Positions 1 to 8,820 of a DNA stretch of 64,000 nucleotides are shown here, piece by piece. The translations under genes and the position numbers were made by a program. The notes under the pieces are model-generated. The model saw only the letters and a list, made by a program, of their open reading frames with translations. It was not told the DNA's origin and ran no database searches. The DNA comes from Pseudomonas alcaligenes (lineage in GTDB: Bacteria > Pseudomonadota > Gammaproteobacteria > Pseudomonadales > Pseudomonadaceae), in assembly GCF_041729615.1 (NCBI RefSeq), contig NZ_CP154874.1, positions 2,733,001 to 2,797,000 on the forward strand, given 5' to 3'. The stretch's first letter is position 1. Each line of letters starts with the position of its first letter.

Positions 1-1166
1 TCCTGACCCTGGCCGACGACGGCGGCGGCATCCGCCTCGACGCGGTCAAGCGCAAGGCCATCGAGCGCGGCCTGATGGACGAGGGCAGCGACCTGTCGGA
101 TCACGAGATCCTGCAGTTCATCCTCGAGGCCGGCTTCTCCACCGCCGAGAAGGTCACGCAGATCTCCGGGCGCGGCGTCGGCATGGACGTGGTGCACTCC
201 GAGGTGAAGCAGCTCGGCGGCTCCATGAGCATCGAGTCGACGGTCGGCGAGGGCACCCGCTTCCTGATCCGCCTGCCGTTCACCGTGTCGGTCAACCGCG
301 CGCTGATGGTGCACTCCGGCGAGGACTTCTATGCCATCCCGCTGAACACCATCGAGGGTATCGTGCGGGTCTCGCCGTACGAGCTTGAGGCCTACTATGG
401 TCCGGACGCGCCGCGCTTCGAGTACGCCGGCCAGGCCTACGAGCTGAAGTACCTCGGCGACCTGCTGAACAACGGCCAGCAGCCCAAGCTGGTGGGCCAG
501 AGCCTGCCGCTGCCGGTGATCCTGGTGCGCTCCAAGGAGCACGCCGTGGCGGTGCAGGTCGATGGCCTGGCCGGCTCCCGCGAGATCGTGGTGAAGAGCC
601 TCGGCCCGCAGTTCGCCGGCGTGCATGGCATCTCCGGCGCGACCATCCTCGGTGACGGCCGCGTGGTGGTGATTCTCGACCTGCTGGCGACCATCCGCGT
701 GCGCCATGCCCACCTGCTCGGCCAGGTCCAGGCCCCGCGCCTGGCCAGCCAGGCGGCGGTGGCGGCGGTCGAGAGCGAGGCTGCGCGGCCGACCCTGGTC
801 ATGGTGGTGGACGACTCGGTCACCGTGCGGAAGGTCACCAGCCGCTTGCTGGAGCGCAACGGCATGAACGTGCTGACCGCCAAGGACGGGGTCGATGCCA
901 TCGCCCAGCTGCAGGAGCACAAGCCGGACATCATGCTGCTGGACATCGAGATGCCGCGCATGGACGGCTTCGAGGTGGCCACCCTGGTGCGCCACGACGA
1001 GCGCCTCAAGGATCTGCCGATCATCATGATCACCTCGCGCACCGGCGAGAAGCACCGCGAGCGGGCCATGGCCATCGGCGTCAACGAATACCTGGGCAAG
1101 CCGTACCAGGAGTCGGACCTGCTCGACAACATCCTGAAACTGGTCAAGGACAAGGCCAATGGCTGA
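1..1166 (+). CDS. chpA: ChpA, C-terminal part of the CheA-type hybrid histidine kinase of the pilus chemosensory system (5' truncated)
   Basis: The gene enters from the left edge; the first whole codon is at base 3 and about 387 residues remain. ChpA is the large cytoplasmic hybrid kinase of the Pil-Chp system, which controls twitching motility and cAMP in Pseudomonas. Visible domains in order are the end of the HATPase domain (DDGGGI near the start, then GRGVGMDVV), a CheW-like coupling domain in the middle, and a C-terminal receiver domain. The receiver shows VVDDS, the phospho-acceptor Asp at about residue 314 of this fragment (LLDIEMPRMDG) and the conserved Lys in GKPYQ. The Hpt domains that must lie upstream are outside the window. 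It overlaps chpB by 8 bases, so the two are translationally linked. The chpB and chpC neighbours make the assignment firm. Confidence 0.95.
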   Translation, partial: LTLADDGGGIRLDAVKRKAIERGLMDEGSDLSDHEILQFILEAGFSTAEKVTQISGRGVGMDVVHSEVKQLGGSMSIESTVGEGTRFLIRLPFTVSVNRALMVHSGEDFYAIPLNTIEGIVRVSPYELEAYYGPDAPRFEYAGQAYELKYLGDLLNNGQQPKLVGQSLPLPVILVRSKEHAVAVQVDGLAGSREIVVKSLGPQFAGVHGISGATILGDGRVVVILDLLATIRVRHAHLLGQVQAPRLASQAAVAAVESEAARPTLVMVVDDSVTVRKVTSRLLERNGMNVLTAKDGVDAIAQLQEHKPDIMLLDIEMPRMDGFEVATLVRHDERLKDLPIIMITSRTGEKHRERAMAIGVNEYLGKPYQESDLLDNILKLVKDKANG

Positions 1167-2178
1167 CAGAACTGCTGCTCGTATTGCGGTCATCGCCGAC
1201 ACCTCGCTGCAGCGCCACGTGCTGCAGCAGGCGCTGGCTGGCAGTGGCTACCAGGTGGTGCTCAACAGCGATCCGGCGCGCCTCGACGAGGAGGCGCTGG
1301 CCGGCTGCGAGACCGACCTGTGGCTGGTGGACCTGGCCCAGTCGGAAGACTCGCCGCTGGTCGACAGCCTGCTGGAGAAGGCCAGCGCCCCCGTGCTGTT
1401 CGGCGAGGGCCATGCCCCGGAGCGGCATTCGGAAAACTACCCGCGCTGGGAACGGCGCCTGTTCGGCAAGCTCAAGCGTCTGGTGGGTGACCCCGCCCAG
1501 GCCGTCGGCCCGAGCCTGGAGGCCCTGCTGGCCGAGGCGCAGCGCCCCGGCCGCGTGGAGCTGCCGGCGGCACTGGCCGATACGCCCCTGGTGGCCGGCG
1601 AGCCGGCCAGGCAGGTGTGGCTGCTGGCCGCCTCCCTCGGTGGCCCGGCGGCGGTCAAGGAGTTCCTCGACGCGCTGCCCGGCGGCCTGCCGATCGGCTT
1701 CGTCTACGCCCAGCACATCGACGCCGCCTTCGAGGCGGCGCTGCCCCAGGCCGTCGGCCGCCACAGCCAGTGGCACGTCAACTCGGTGCGCCATGGCGAC
1801 GCCGTGCGCTGCGGCGAAGTGGTGGTGGCACCGATCGCCCACGAGCTGGGCTTCAGCGAAGACGGTGTGATGCAGCTGGCCGAGCGCGGCTGGCCTGAGC
1901 CCTACAGCCCGTCCATCGACCAGATGATGCTCAACCTGGCCCAGCAGTTCGGCGCCCACTGCGGGGTGATCGCCTTCAGCGGCATGGGCAGCGACGGCAG
2001 TGCCGCCGCCGCCTACGTGCGTCGCCAGGGCGGCCTGATCTGGACGCAGAAGGCCGACAGCTGTGCCTGCCCGAGCATGCCCGACAGCCTGCGCGAGGGC
2101 GGCTACAGCAGCCTCAGCGGCGACCCGCGCGAGCTGGCCGCCGCCCTGGTCAACCACCTGGCCGAGCAGTGCCAGTAA
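1159..2178 (+). CDS. chpB: ChpB, CheB-type protein-glutamate methylesterase
   Basis: A 339-residue protein that should remove methyl groups from the PilJ chemoreceptor of the pilus chemosensory pathway. The C-terminal half is a CheB catalytic domain with the triad in place: Ser159 in AASLGGP, His186 in YAQHID and Asp279 in MGSDGS. The N-terminal half looks like a degenerate receiver (IAVIADTS, then LWLVDLAQ) in which the usual acidic pocket is reduced, as expected for ChpB rather than flagellar CheB. The start ATG lies inside the end of chpA, and chpC follows 29 bases after the stop. Family and context agree. Confidence 0.93.
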   Translation: MADRTAARIAVIADTSLQRHVLQQALAGSGYQVVLNSDPARLDEEALAGCETDLWLVDLAQSEDSPLVDSLLEKASAPVLFGEGHAPERHSENYPRWERRLFGKLKRLVGDPAQAVGPSLEALLAEAQRPGRVELPAALADTPLVAGEPARQVWLLAASLGGPAAVKEFLDALPGGLPIGFVYAQHIDAAFEAALPQAVGRHSQWHVNSVRHGDAVRCGEVVVAPIAHELGFSEDGVMQLAERGWPEPYSPSIDQMMLNLAQQFGAHCGVIAFSGMGSDGSAAAAYVRRQGGLIWTQKADSCACPSMPDSLREGGYSSLSGDPRELAAALVNHLAEQCQ

Positions 2179-2207
2179 CGGCGCCAGCAGTCTTTCAAGG
2201 AGCCGCC

Positions 2208-2678
2208 ATGAGCCAAGCCATAGCCCCGCAGAATGCCGTCAGCAGCCTTACCGCGCTGCTGGTGCCGTTGGCCGACCGTACCCTGCTGCTGCCCAACGTG
2301 GCGGTGGCCGAGCTGATTCCCTACCGCCCGCCGGTGATCACCCCGGGCCTGCCTTCCTGGTTCCTCGGCCAGGTGGCCTGGCGCGACCTGCAACTGCCGC
2401 TGCTGTCCTTCGAGGCCGCCTCCGACGGCCAGCCGCAGATCGGACCGGGGGTGCGGGTGGCCGTGCTCAACGCGCTGGGCGGGCGTGACCAGGTCAAGTT
2501 CATCGCCCTGCTGGTGCAGGGCATCCCGCGCTCGATGAAGGTCGAGGACAACCTGCAGCGCGCCGCCGTGGCGCTGGCGCCGCTGGAGCTGGACGCCGTG
2601 CAGCTCGGCGAGGCGGTGGTGAAGATTCCCGACCTGATCGCCCTGGAGCAGAAGCTGGCGGATGCCGGCCTGATCTGA
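2208..2678 (+). CDS. chpC: ChpC, CheW-like coupling protein
   Basis: A 156-residue CheW-domain protein that links receptors to the ChpA kinase in the twitching chemosensory system. The ATG at 2208 was chosen because AAGGAG stands at 2197-2202, about five bases upstream; the frame also has an earlier start at 2169 inside the end of chpB, but it has no such site. The protein shows the usual CheW pattern of short beta strands (LLVPLADRTLLLPNVAVAEL, then a hydrophobic core). It is the last gene of the operon, because a strong terminator follows. In P. aeruginosa chpC is followed by chpD and chpE; here a symporter gene on the other strand follows instead. Confidence 0.9.
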   Translation: MSQAIAPQNAVSSLTALLVPLADRTLLLPNVAVAELIPYRPPVITPGLPSWFLGQVAWRDLQLPLLSFEAASDGQPQIGPGVRVAVLNALGGRDQVKFIALLVQGIPRSMKVEDNLQRAAVALAPLELDAVQLGEAVVKIPDLIALEQKLADAGLI

Positions 2679-2695
2679 GCCTCCCGACAGAAACG

Positions 2696-2722
2696 AAAAA
2701 CCCCGCCGCGGCGGGGTTTTTC
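2696..2722. terminator. Bidirectional rho-independent terminator between chpC and the symporter gene
   Basis: A G+C-rich hairpin (CCCCGCC/GGCGGGG, 2701-2716) is flanked by A5 on the left and T5 on the right. It can therefore end transcription of chpC on the plus strand and of the symporter gene on the minus strand. Confidence 0.9.
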
Positions 2723-2736
2723 TTGGCGCTGACGAA

Positions 2737-4239
2737 TCAGCGCTGGCTGTCGACCTGGGTCTTGAGCTCGGCCTGGATCGCGGCCTGCTCCTTGCTCAGG
2801 TTGTCCTCGGCACGGTGGCCACCCCAGTAGTCGGCGTTCTTGATGCCGAGTTTCTCCGGGTGGAATACCGGGTCCTTGCCTTCCTTCTGCTGCGCCTCGT
2901 AGTCCTTCAGGCAGGTGTAGGCGATCTTGTGCATCAGCACGATGGCGATGATGTTCAGCCAGGCCATCAGGCCCACGCCGAGGTCACCCAGGCCCCAGGC
3001 CAGGTCGGCGGTCTTCACCGTGCCATACACAGTCGCGGCGATGATGCCCAGCTTGAGCAGCAGGATCAGCAGCGGGCGATGCACCTTGCGGTTGATGTAG
3101 GCGATGTTGGTTTCGGCGATGTAGTAGTAGGCCAGGATGGTGGTGAAGGCGAAGAAGAACAGGGCGATGGCGACGAAGGCGTTGCCGAAGCCCGGCATGA
3201 TGTTCTCCATGGCGGTCTGCACGTAGCCCGGACCTGCGGCGACGCCGGCGATGCCGGTGAACAGCGCGCTACCATCCGGCGCCTGCACGTTGTACTGGCC
3301 GGTGATCAGCAGCATGAAGGCGGTGGCGGAGCAGACGAACAGGGTGTCGATGTATACCGAGAAGCCCTGTACCAGGCCCTGCTTGACCGGGTGGCTGACG
3401 GCGGCGGCCGAGGAGGCGTGCGGGCCGGTGCCCTGGCCAGCCTCGTTGGAGTACACGCCACGCTTCACACCCCACATGATGGCCATGCCGAGGATGGCGC
3501 CGAAGCCGGCTTCCAGGCCGAAGGCGCTCTTGAAGATCAGCGCGATCACGCCCGGCAGTTGCTCGATGTGCAGCAGGATGACTACCAGGGCCACCAGGAT
3601 GTAGCCCAGTGCCATGAAGGGCACCACCACCTGGGTGAAGTGGGCGATGCGCTTGACCCCACCGAAGATGATCAGGCCGATCAGGATGGCCAGGATCGCG
3701 GCGGTGACGGTCGGCTCGATGTCGAAGGCGGTCTGTACGCTGGAAGCGATGGAGTTGGCCTGGACGCCCGGCAGCAGCAGGCCGCAGGCGAACACGGTGA
3801 CGATGGCAAAGACCCAGGCGAACCATTTGATGCCCAGGCCCTTCTCGATGTAGAAGGCCGGACCGCCGCGGTACTGGCCGTCCAGCTTCTCCTTGTAGAC
3901 CTGGCCGAGGGTGGACTCGACGAAGGCCGAGCTGGCGCCGAGGAAGGCCACCATCCACATCCAGAACACCGCGCCGGGGCCGCCGAAGGTGATGGCGGTG
4001 GCGACGCCGGCGATGTTGCCGGTACCCACGCGGCCGGCGAGGGTCATGGTCAGGGCCTGGAAGGAGGTGATGCCGTGTTCGTCGGTACGCCCGGTGAACA
4101 TCAGGCGGATCATTTCCTTGAAGTGACGGACCTGCAGGAAGCGGCCGCGCAAGGAGAAGTAGAGACCGACACCCAGGCACAGATAGATCAGCGCCGGGCT
4201 CCAGACCAGCCCGTTGAGTGTGTTGACCAGTTCGTTCAT
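2737..4239 (-). CDS. Sodium:alanine symporter family protein (AGCS)
   Basis: A 500-residue polytopic inner-membrane protein of the alanine/glycine:cation symporter family, predicted to take up alanine or glycine with sodium. It shows the hallmark run FQALTMTLAGRVGTGNIAGVATAI near residues 60-85 and a GVKRGVYSNEAGQGTGPHASS block in the middle, both typical of AgcS/DagA proteins. About ten hydrophobic segments are visible. The start has AGGAGC just upstream (minus strand). It sits alone on the minus strand, about 250 bases downstream of rsmE. No sharply recognisable promoter is seen in 4240-4486. The exact substrate cannot be read from sequence. Confidence 0.9.
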   Translation of the reverse strand: MNELVNTLNGLVWSPALIYLCLGVGLYFSLRGRFLQVRHFKEMIRLMFTGRTDEHGITSFQALTMTLAGRVGTGNIAGVATAITFGGPGAVFWMWMVAFLGASSAFVESTLGQVYKEKLDGQYRGGPAFYIEKGLGIKWFAWVFAIVTVFACGLLLPGVQANSIASSVQTAFDIEPTVTAAILAILIGLIIFGGVKRIAHFTQVVVPFMALGYILVALVVILLHIEQLPGVIALIFKSAFGLEAGFGAILGMAIMWGVKRGVYSNEAGQGTGPHASSAAAVSHPVKQGLVQGFSVYIDTLFVCSATAFMLLITGQYNVQAPDGSALFTGIAGVAAGPGYVQTAMENIMPGFGNAFVAIALFFFAFTTILAYYYIAETNIAYINRKVHRPLLILLLKLGIIAATVYGTVKTADLAWGLGDLGVGLMAWLNIIAIVLMHKIAYTCLKDYEAQQKEGKDPVFHPEKLGIKNADYWGGHRAEDNLSKEQAAIQAELKTQVDSQR

Positions 4240-4486
4240 GTAGTGCTCCTAGAGCCTCGGGCCTGCAGCGGCTGCCTTGTGGGAAAGCACGGAGCCCGGG
4301 CGGGATTGTTATTGGAGTTAGGGCAGGGCGATACGCCTCGACCTCGGCAAGAGCGCAGCGCGGTGGTAGGCCGCCGCTTCGCCCTTGGCGCGCAGAGCAT
4401 GCCAGAGGTGGACGGGCTTGCCATCCCCTGCAGTCACATCTTGTTACGCCGAGGCGACATTCGACCCGTGCGCAGGCGCCGCTCGG

Positions 4487-5206
4487 CTAGAAATCGCCCC
4501 ACAGCTGCTGGGCCACGGCCAGCGCCACCACCGGCGCGGTCTCGGTGCGTAGCACCCGCGGGCCGAGACGGGCGGCGTGGAAGCCGGCGGCCCTGGCCTG
4601 CTCGACCTCGGCCTCGCTCAGGCCGCCCTCGGGGCCGATCAGGAAGGCCAGGCTCTGCGGCCTGGCATGGCTTTCCAGCGGCGCCGCCACCGGGTGCAGC
4701 ACCAGTTTCAGTTCAGCCTGTACATGCGTCTGCCACTCGGCCAGGGTGAGCGGCGGGTGGATCAGCGGCAGCACCGAGCGCCCGCACTGCTCGCAGGCGC
4801 TGATCGCCACCTGGCGCCAGTGGGCCAGGCGCTTGTCGGCGCGCTCGTCCTTCAGGCGCACTTCGCAGCGCTCGGAGACGATCGGGGTGATCTCGCCGAC
4901 GCCCAGCTCGGTGGCCTTCTGGATCGCCCAGTCCATGCGCTCGCCGCGCGACAGGCCCTGGCCCAGGTGGATGCGCAGGGGGGATTCGGCCAGGCCGTCG
5001 AGCTGCTCGCGCAGCTCGACGCGCACGGCCTTCTTGCCCACCTCGATCAGCTCGCCGCGGTATTCCTGGCCGCTGCCGTCGAACAGCTGCACGGCATCGC
5101 CCGCGGCATGGCGCAGCACGCGGCCGATATAGTGGGCCTGGGCCTCGGGCAGTTCGTGCTGGCCGAGGGACAGCGGGGCGTCGATGAAGAAGCGGGACAG
5201 GCGCAT
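4487..5206 (-). CDS. rsmE: 16S rRNA (uracil(1498)-N(3))-methyltransferase RsmE
   Basis: A 239-residue SPOUT-class methyltransferase that modifies U1498 of 16S rRNA with SAM. The start is placed at the ATG giving MRLSRFF, the usual family N-terminus; an upstream GTG at 5218 would add four residues. The N-terminal PUA-like part is followed by the SPOUT fold. FLIGPEGGLSEAEV and LGPRVLRTETAPVVAL form the C-terminal knot that binds SAM. It follows tpm by 54 bases on the same strand and is probably the last gene of a bioA-tpm-rsmE operon. Confidence 0.93.
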   Translation of the reverse strand: MRLSRFFIDAPLSLGQHELPEAQAHYIGRVLRHAAGDAVQLFDGSGQEYRGELIEVGKKAVRVELREQLDGLAESPLRIHLGQGLSRGERMDWAIQKATELGVGEITPIVSERCEVRLKDERADKRLAHWRQVAISACEQCGRSVLPLIHPPLTLAEWQTHVQAELKLVLHPVAAPLESHARPQSLAFLIGPEGGLSEAEVEQARAAGFHAARLGPRVLRTETAPVVALAVAQQLWGDF

Positions 5207-5260
5207 GCAGGAGGTCACCTTGGGAAAGGCGACTATTTTAAGCGCGTTCGCGCATTCCGG

Positions 5261-5905
5261 TCAGGCGCGCGGTTGCAGCCGCCACACCACCTCGTCCGCT
5301 GGGCACTGCCCCTTGAGGCCACCCGCCAGCGCCTGGCGGGCCAGCTGCTGCAGCTGGTAGCGCTCACCATACAGCTCGGCCAGTTCCGCGGCCGGCACGG
5401 CGAAGGGTGGTCCCGGCAGCTGGCTCTGCTGGTAGTCGAAGCTGATCAGCAGCTGGGGCGCGCAGGCGCTGATCTCGCTCAGGTGCGCGGCATAGCGCGG
5501 GCGCATCGTCGCTGGCAGGGCCACCAGGGCGGCGCGGTCGTAGATCGCGTCCACCGGGCCCAGCAGGTCGCGGCTCAGGGCGAAGATGTCGCCGACGAAG
5601 ACCGTCAGCTCGTCCGTCTCGTAGCGCTTCAGCGCATCGTTCAGCGCCTGGATACGCGGCGTCGCGCCCAGTTCGGCGAACAGCTGCTGCACGGCCAGTT
5701 CGCTCAGCTCGACGCCCACGACCCGGTGGCCGGCGGCGAGCAGCCAGGCGATATCCAGGGTCTTGCCGCACAACGGCAGCAGCAGACGGCTGCCAGGCGG
5801 CAGTGCGAGTGCGGCGAAGTGCTCGACCAGCAGCGGGTTGACCTGCGGCTCGTGAAAGCCGATCTGGTTGGTTGCCCAGCGGTTGTGCCAGAACGCGTGT
5901 TCCAT
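5261..5905 (-). CDS. tpm: Thiopurine S-methyltransferase
   Basis: A 214-residue cytosolic SAM-dependent methyltransferase of the TPMT family, which in Pseudomonas methylates thiopurines and oxidised selenium or tellurium species. The family N-terminus (HAFWHNRWATNQIGFHE) is present, followed by the SAM motif I region LLPLCGKTLDIAWLLAAGH and the VGVELSE strand end. Length matches bacterial TPMT (about 215-220). It starts four bases after the bioA stop codon, so the two are probably co-transcribed. Confidence 0.93.
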   Translation of the reverse strand: MEHAFWHNRWATNQIGFHEPQVNPLLVEHFAALALPPGSRLLLPLCGKTLDIAWLLAAGHRVVGVELSELAVQQLFAELGATPRIQALNDALKRYETDELTVFVGDIFALSRDLLGPVDAIYDRAALVALPATMRPRYAAHLSEISACAPQLLISFDYQQSQLPGPPFAVPAAELAELYGERYQLQQLARQALAGGLKGQCPADEVVWRLQPRA

Positions 5906-5909
5906 GGGC

Positions 5910-7316
5910 TCAGCCCGGGTCGCGGTGGTTGGGGTAGAGGTCGGCCTGCACCGCCACGCTGAGCGACTCGCGGGTGGCGATATCGATGCCCTCGCTGGCC
6001 ACCTCGGCGAGGAAGTCGATCTGCTCGGGCGTGATCACATAGGGCGGCAGGAAGTACACCACGCTGCCCAGCGGGCGCAGCAGGGCGCCGCGGCTCAGGG
6101 CGTGCTGGTACACCGCCAGGCCGCGGCGCTGCTGCCAGGGGTAGGTGGTCTTGCTTGCCTTGTCCTGCACCATCTCGATGGCCAGGGCCATGCCGGTCTG
6201 GCGCACTTCGGCCACATGCGGGTGGTCGGCCAGGTGCGCGGTGGCGCTGGCCATGCGCGCGGCCAGGGCCTGGTTCTTCTCGATAACGTTGTCGTCACGG
6301 AAGATATCCAGGGTCGCCAGTGCGGCGGCACAGGCCAGCGGGTTGCCGGTGTAGGTGTGCGAGTGGAGGAAGGCGCGCAGGGTGGCGTAGTCGTCGTAGA
6401 AGGCGCCGTACACCTCATCGGTGGTGAGCACCGCGGCCATCGGCAGGTAGCCGCCGGTGAGGGCCTTGGACAGCACCAGGAAGTCCGGGGTGATGCCGGC
6501 CTGCTCGCAGGCGAACATGCTGCCGGTGCGACCGAAGCCGACGGCGATCTCGTCGTGGATCAGGTGCACGCCATAACGGTCGCAGGCCTCGCGCAGCAGC
6601 TTGAGGTAGATGGGGTGGTACATGCGCATGCCGCCGGCGCCCTGGATCAGCGGCTCGACGATGACGGCGGCGACCTCATGGGCATGCTCGGCCAGGGTCT
6701 GCTCCATGGCGGCGAACATGCTGCGCGAGTGTTCCTCCCAGGTGGCGCCTTCCGGGCGCAGGTAGCAGTCCGGGCTGGGCACCTTGAGGGTGTCCAGCAG
6801 CAGCGCCTTGTAGGTGTCGGTGAACAGCGCCACGTCGCCCACCGACATCGCCGCCACCGTCTCGCCGTGGTAGCTGTTGGTCAGGGTGACGAAGCGTTTC
6901 TTGCCGGGCTGGCCACTGTTGATCCAGTAGTGGTGGCTCATCTTCAGCGCCACCTCGATGCCGGAGGAGCCATTGTCGGCGTAGAACACCTTGGACAGAC
7001 CATCCGGGGTGATCTGTACCAGGCGCTCGGACAGCTCGATCACCGGCGCATGGGTGAAGCCGGCCAGCATCACGTGCTCCAGGCTGTCCAGCTGCTCGCG
7101 GATGCGCTGGTTGATCCGGGCGTTGCCATGGCCGAACACATTGACCCACCAGGAACTGACCGCATCCAGGTAGCGCTTGCCGTCGAAGTCCTCCAGCCAG
7201 ACCCCTTCGCCACGGCGGATCGGGATCAGCGGCAGGCGCTCGTGGTCCTTCATCTGGGTGCAGGGGTGCCACAGCACGGCGAGGTCTCGCTGCATCCACT
7301 GGGTGTTCTGGCTCAT
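5910..7316 (-). CDS. bioA: Adenosylmethionine--8-amino-7-oxononanoate transaminase BioA
   Basis: A 468-residue PLP-dependent class III aminotransferase that converts KAPA to DAPA in biotin synthesis, with SAM as amino donor. Seen in the sequence: LWHPCTQMKDH at the N-terminus (BioA signature), YADNGSSGIEVALKM (PLP phosphate site), HDEIAVGFGRTGSMFACEQ with the ring-stacking Asp, and LSKALTGGYLPMAAV holding the Schiff-base lysine. Length is a little above E. coli BioA (429). It is the first gene of the bioA-tpm-rsmE minus-strand run and is divergent from the cytochrome b561 gene. The other bio genes are not in the window. Confidence 0.95.
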   Translation of the reverse strand: MSQNTQWMQRDLAVLWHPCTQMKDHERLPLIPIRRGEGVWLEDFDGKRYLDAVSSWWVNVFGHGNARINQRIREQLDSLEHVMLAGFTHAPVIELSERLVQITPDGLSKVFYADNGSSGIEVALKMSHHYWINSGQPGKKRFVTLTNSYHGETVAAMSVGDVALFTDTYKALLLDTLKVPSPDCYLRPEGATWEEHSRSMFAAMEQTLAEHAHEVAAVIVEPLIQGAGGMRMYHPIYLKLLREACDRYGVHLIHDEIAVGFGRTGSMFACEQAGITPDFLVLSKALTGGYLPMAAVLTTDEVYGAFYDDYATLRAFLHSHTYTGNPLACAAALATLDIFRDDNVIEKNQALAARMASATAHLADHPHVAEVRQTGMALAIEMVQDKASKTTYPWQQRRGLAVYQHALSRGALLRPLGSVVYFLPPYVITPEQIDFLAEVASEGIDIATRESLSVAVQADLYPNHRDPG

Positions 7317-7486
7317 GTTCGGCTCTCCACATCGAGTGTCGCTGAGACTACCAGAAGGGGCGGGCGGACACGCCGGCGCCCGTTCATCCCCGCGAAAGCG
7401 CCGTCCAGAGCCCTGGCGGAGAACCTTGCGGGCATGGCGCGGACTAAGCGGGAGCCTGGCTAACTATCTGTTTGCTCGATATTTCG

Positions 7487-7504
7487 AAGCGAAAATTTTC
7501 GCTT
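7487..7504. promoter_or_regulatory. Perfect 18-bp palindrome upstream of the cytochrome b561 gene (putative operator)
   Basis: AAGCGAAAATTTTCGCTT equals its own reverse complement over all 18 bases. It lies about 60 bases before the cytochrome b561 start codon and 170 bases from bioA. An outer TCGAT/ATCGA pair extends the symmetry with mismatches. There is no T run, so it is more like a protein-binding site than a terminator. The binding protein is unknown. Confidence 0.45.
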
Positions 7505-7562
7505 TTCATCGATGTATTTGTCGCTAGGCTGTCTTCCATTCCTACTTCCGGACCTTTTGCAT

Positions 7563-8117
7563 ATGCAGTGGCGCAACTCGAACTCCACCTACGGCCTGGT
7601 CAGCATCCTGTTGCACTGGCTGGTGGCCCTGGCGGTATTCGGCCTGTTCGGCCTGGGCCTGTGGATGGTCGGGCTGGACTACTACAGCAGCTGGTATCGC
7701 ACCGCGCCGGACCTGCACAAGAGCATCGGCATCCTGCTCTTCGTGGTCATGCTCGGGCGCCTGGCCTGGCGCTTCGTCAGCCCGCCGCCCGCGGCGCCAG
7801 CCAGCCATGGCGCGGCGACCCGCCTGGCGTCCAGGGCCGGCCACGCCTTCCTCTACCTGGCCCTGTTCATGCTGATGATCAGTGGCTACCTGATTTCCAC
7901 CGCCGACGGCCGCGGCATCGCCGTGTTCGGTCTGTTCGAGGTGCCGGCCACGCTGACCGGCATCCCCGACCAGGCCGATATCGCCGGCGTCGTCCACGAA
8001 TACCTCGCCTGGGCCCTGGTGATCTTCGCCGGCCTGCATGCCCTGGCGGCGCTCAAGCACCACTTCATCGACCGTGATGCCACCCTGGTGCGCATGTTCG
8101 GTCGCACCGGCAAGTAA
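7563..8117 (+). CDS. Cytochrome b561 family protein
   Basis: A 184-residue, four-helix inner-membrane di-haem b-type cytochrome of the bacterial b561 family (YceJ-like), likely passing electrons between quinol and a periplasmic partner. The start at 7563 gives MQWRNSNSTYGLVSILLHW, the usual family N-terminus; an in-frame start 51 bases upstream would add a non-conserved tail. Candidate haem histidines lie in ILLHW, DLHKSIG, VVHEYLAW and FAGLHALAALKHHF. The yceI gene follows after 18 bases, and a b561/YceI pair is a common bacterial arrangement, so they probably work together, perhaps with an isoprenoid ligand held by YceI. Confidence 0.92.
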   Translation: MQWRNSNSTYGLVSILLHWLVALAVFGLFGLGLWMVGLDYYSSWYRTAPDLHKSIGILLFVVMLGRLAWRFVSPPPAAPASHGAATRLASRAGHAFLYLALFMLMISGYLISTADGRGIAVFGLFEVPATLTGIPDQADIAGVVHEYLAWALVIFAGLHALAALKHHFIDRDATLVRMFGRTGK

Positions 8118-8135
8118 CCCACAAGGAGACTGTTA

Positions 8136-8711
8136 ATGCTCAAGAAAACCTTCGCCGCCCTGACCCTGGGCGCCGCCCTGTTCGCCGGCCAGGCCATGGC
8201 CGCCGACTACGCCATCGACAAGGAAGGCCAGCACGCCTTCATCAACTTCAAGATCAGCCACCTGGGCTACAGCTGGCTGTACGGCACCTTCAAGGACTTC
8301 GACGGCAGCTTCAGCTTCGATGCCAAGGCCCCGGAAGCCAGCAAGGTCAAGGTGACCATCAACACCGCCAGCGTCGACTCCAACCATGCCGAGCGCGACA
8401 AGCACCTGCGCAGCGGTGATTTCCTCAACGTCGACAAGCACCCGACTGCCACCTTCGAGTCCACCTCGGTGAAGAGCACCGGCGAAGGCACCGCCGACAT
8501 CACCGGCAACCTGACCCTCAACGGCGTGACCAAGCCGGTGGTGATCGCCGCCAAGTTCCTCGGCGAGGGCAGCGACCCGTGGGGCGGCTACCGCGCCGGC
8601 TTCGAGGGCAGCACCAAGCTGAAGCTGAAGGACTTCGACATCCAGAAGGACCTCGGCCCGGCTTCCCAGGAAGTGGAGCTGATCCTCTCGGTCGAGGGCG
8701 TTCGCCAGTAA
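8136..8711 (+). CDS. YceI family periplasmic protein
   Basis: A 191-residue secreted protein of the YceI lipocalin-like family, which binds isoprenoid chains in a beta barrel. A signal peptide of about 22 residues ends at AMA/ADYAID. The mature part has the family pattern: [28 protein letters not shown], then [30 protein letters not shown] and [12 protein letters not shown]. It resembles the YceI protein of P. aeruginosa encoded at the same relative place (PA0423, reported as the secreted protease PasP). AAGGAG at 8123-8128 precedes the start, and it is the second gene after cytochrome b561. Confidence 0.92.
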   Translation: MLKKTFAALTLGAALFAGQAMAADYAIDKEGQHAFINFKISHLGYSWLYGTFKDFDGSFSFDAKAPEASKVKVTINTASVDSNHAERDKHLRSGDFLNVDKHPTATFESTSVKSTGEGTADITGNLTLNGVTKPVVIAAKFLGEGSDPWGGYRAGFEGSTKLKLKDFDIQKDLGPASQEVELILSVEGVRQ

Positions 8712-8778
8712 TCCCGGATTGCTACGCGTCGGCCTTGGCCGACGCTTGCCAGTCCCGCCGCGCACGCTGTGCGCGCAC

Positions 8779-8807
8779 AAAAAAGCCGGCCCGGGGGCCG
8801 GCTTTTT
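8779..8807. terminator. Rho-independent terminator between yceI and rhlE
   Basis: A GCCGGCC/GGCCGGC hairpin is flanked by an A run on the left and a T5 run on the right, between two convergent genes. It can serve both strands. Confidence 0.88.
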
Positions 8808-8820
8808 CGTTGCTCGGAGA

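Noticed and set aside
4240..4486. Small minus-strand open frame (about 62 codons) before the symporter
   Set aside because: No ribosome site, no conserved feature, overlaps the symporter leader.
2815..4749. Plus-strand open frame of 644 codons opposite the symporter and rsmE
   Set aside because: It runs through two well-supported minus-strand genes and a terminator-bounded gap; composition (Asp/Gly/His/Gln-rich) is that of an antisense shadow.
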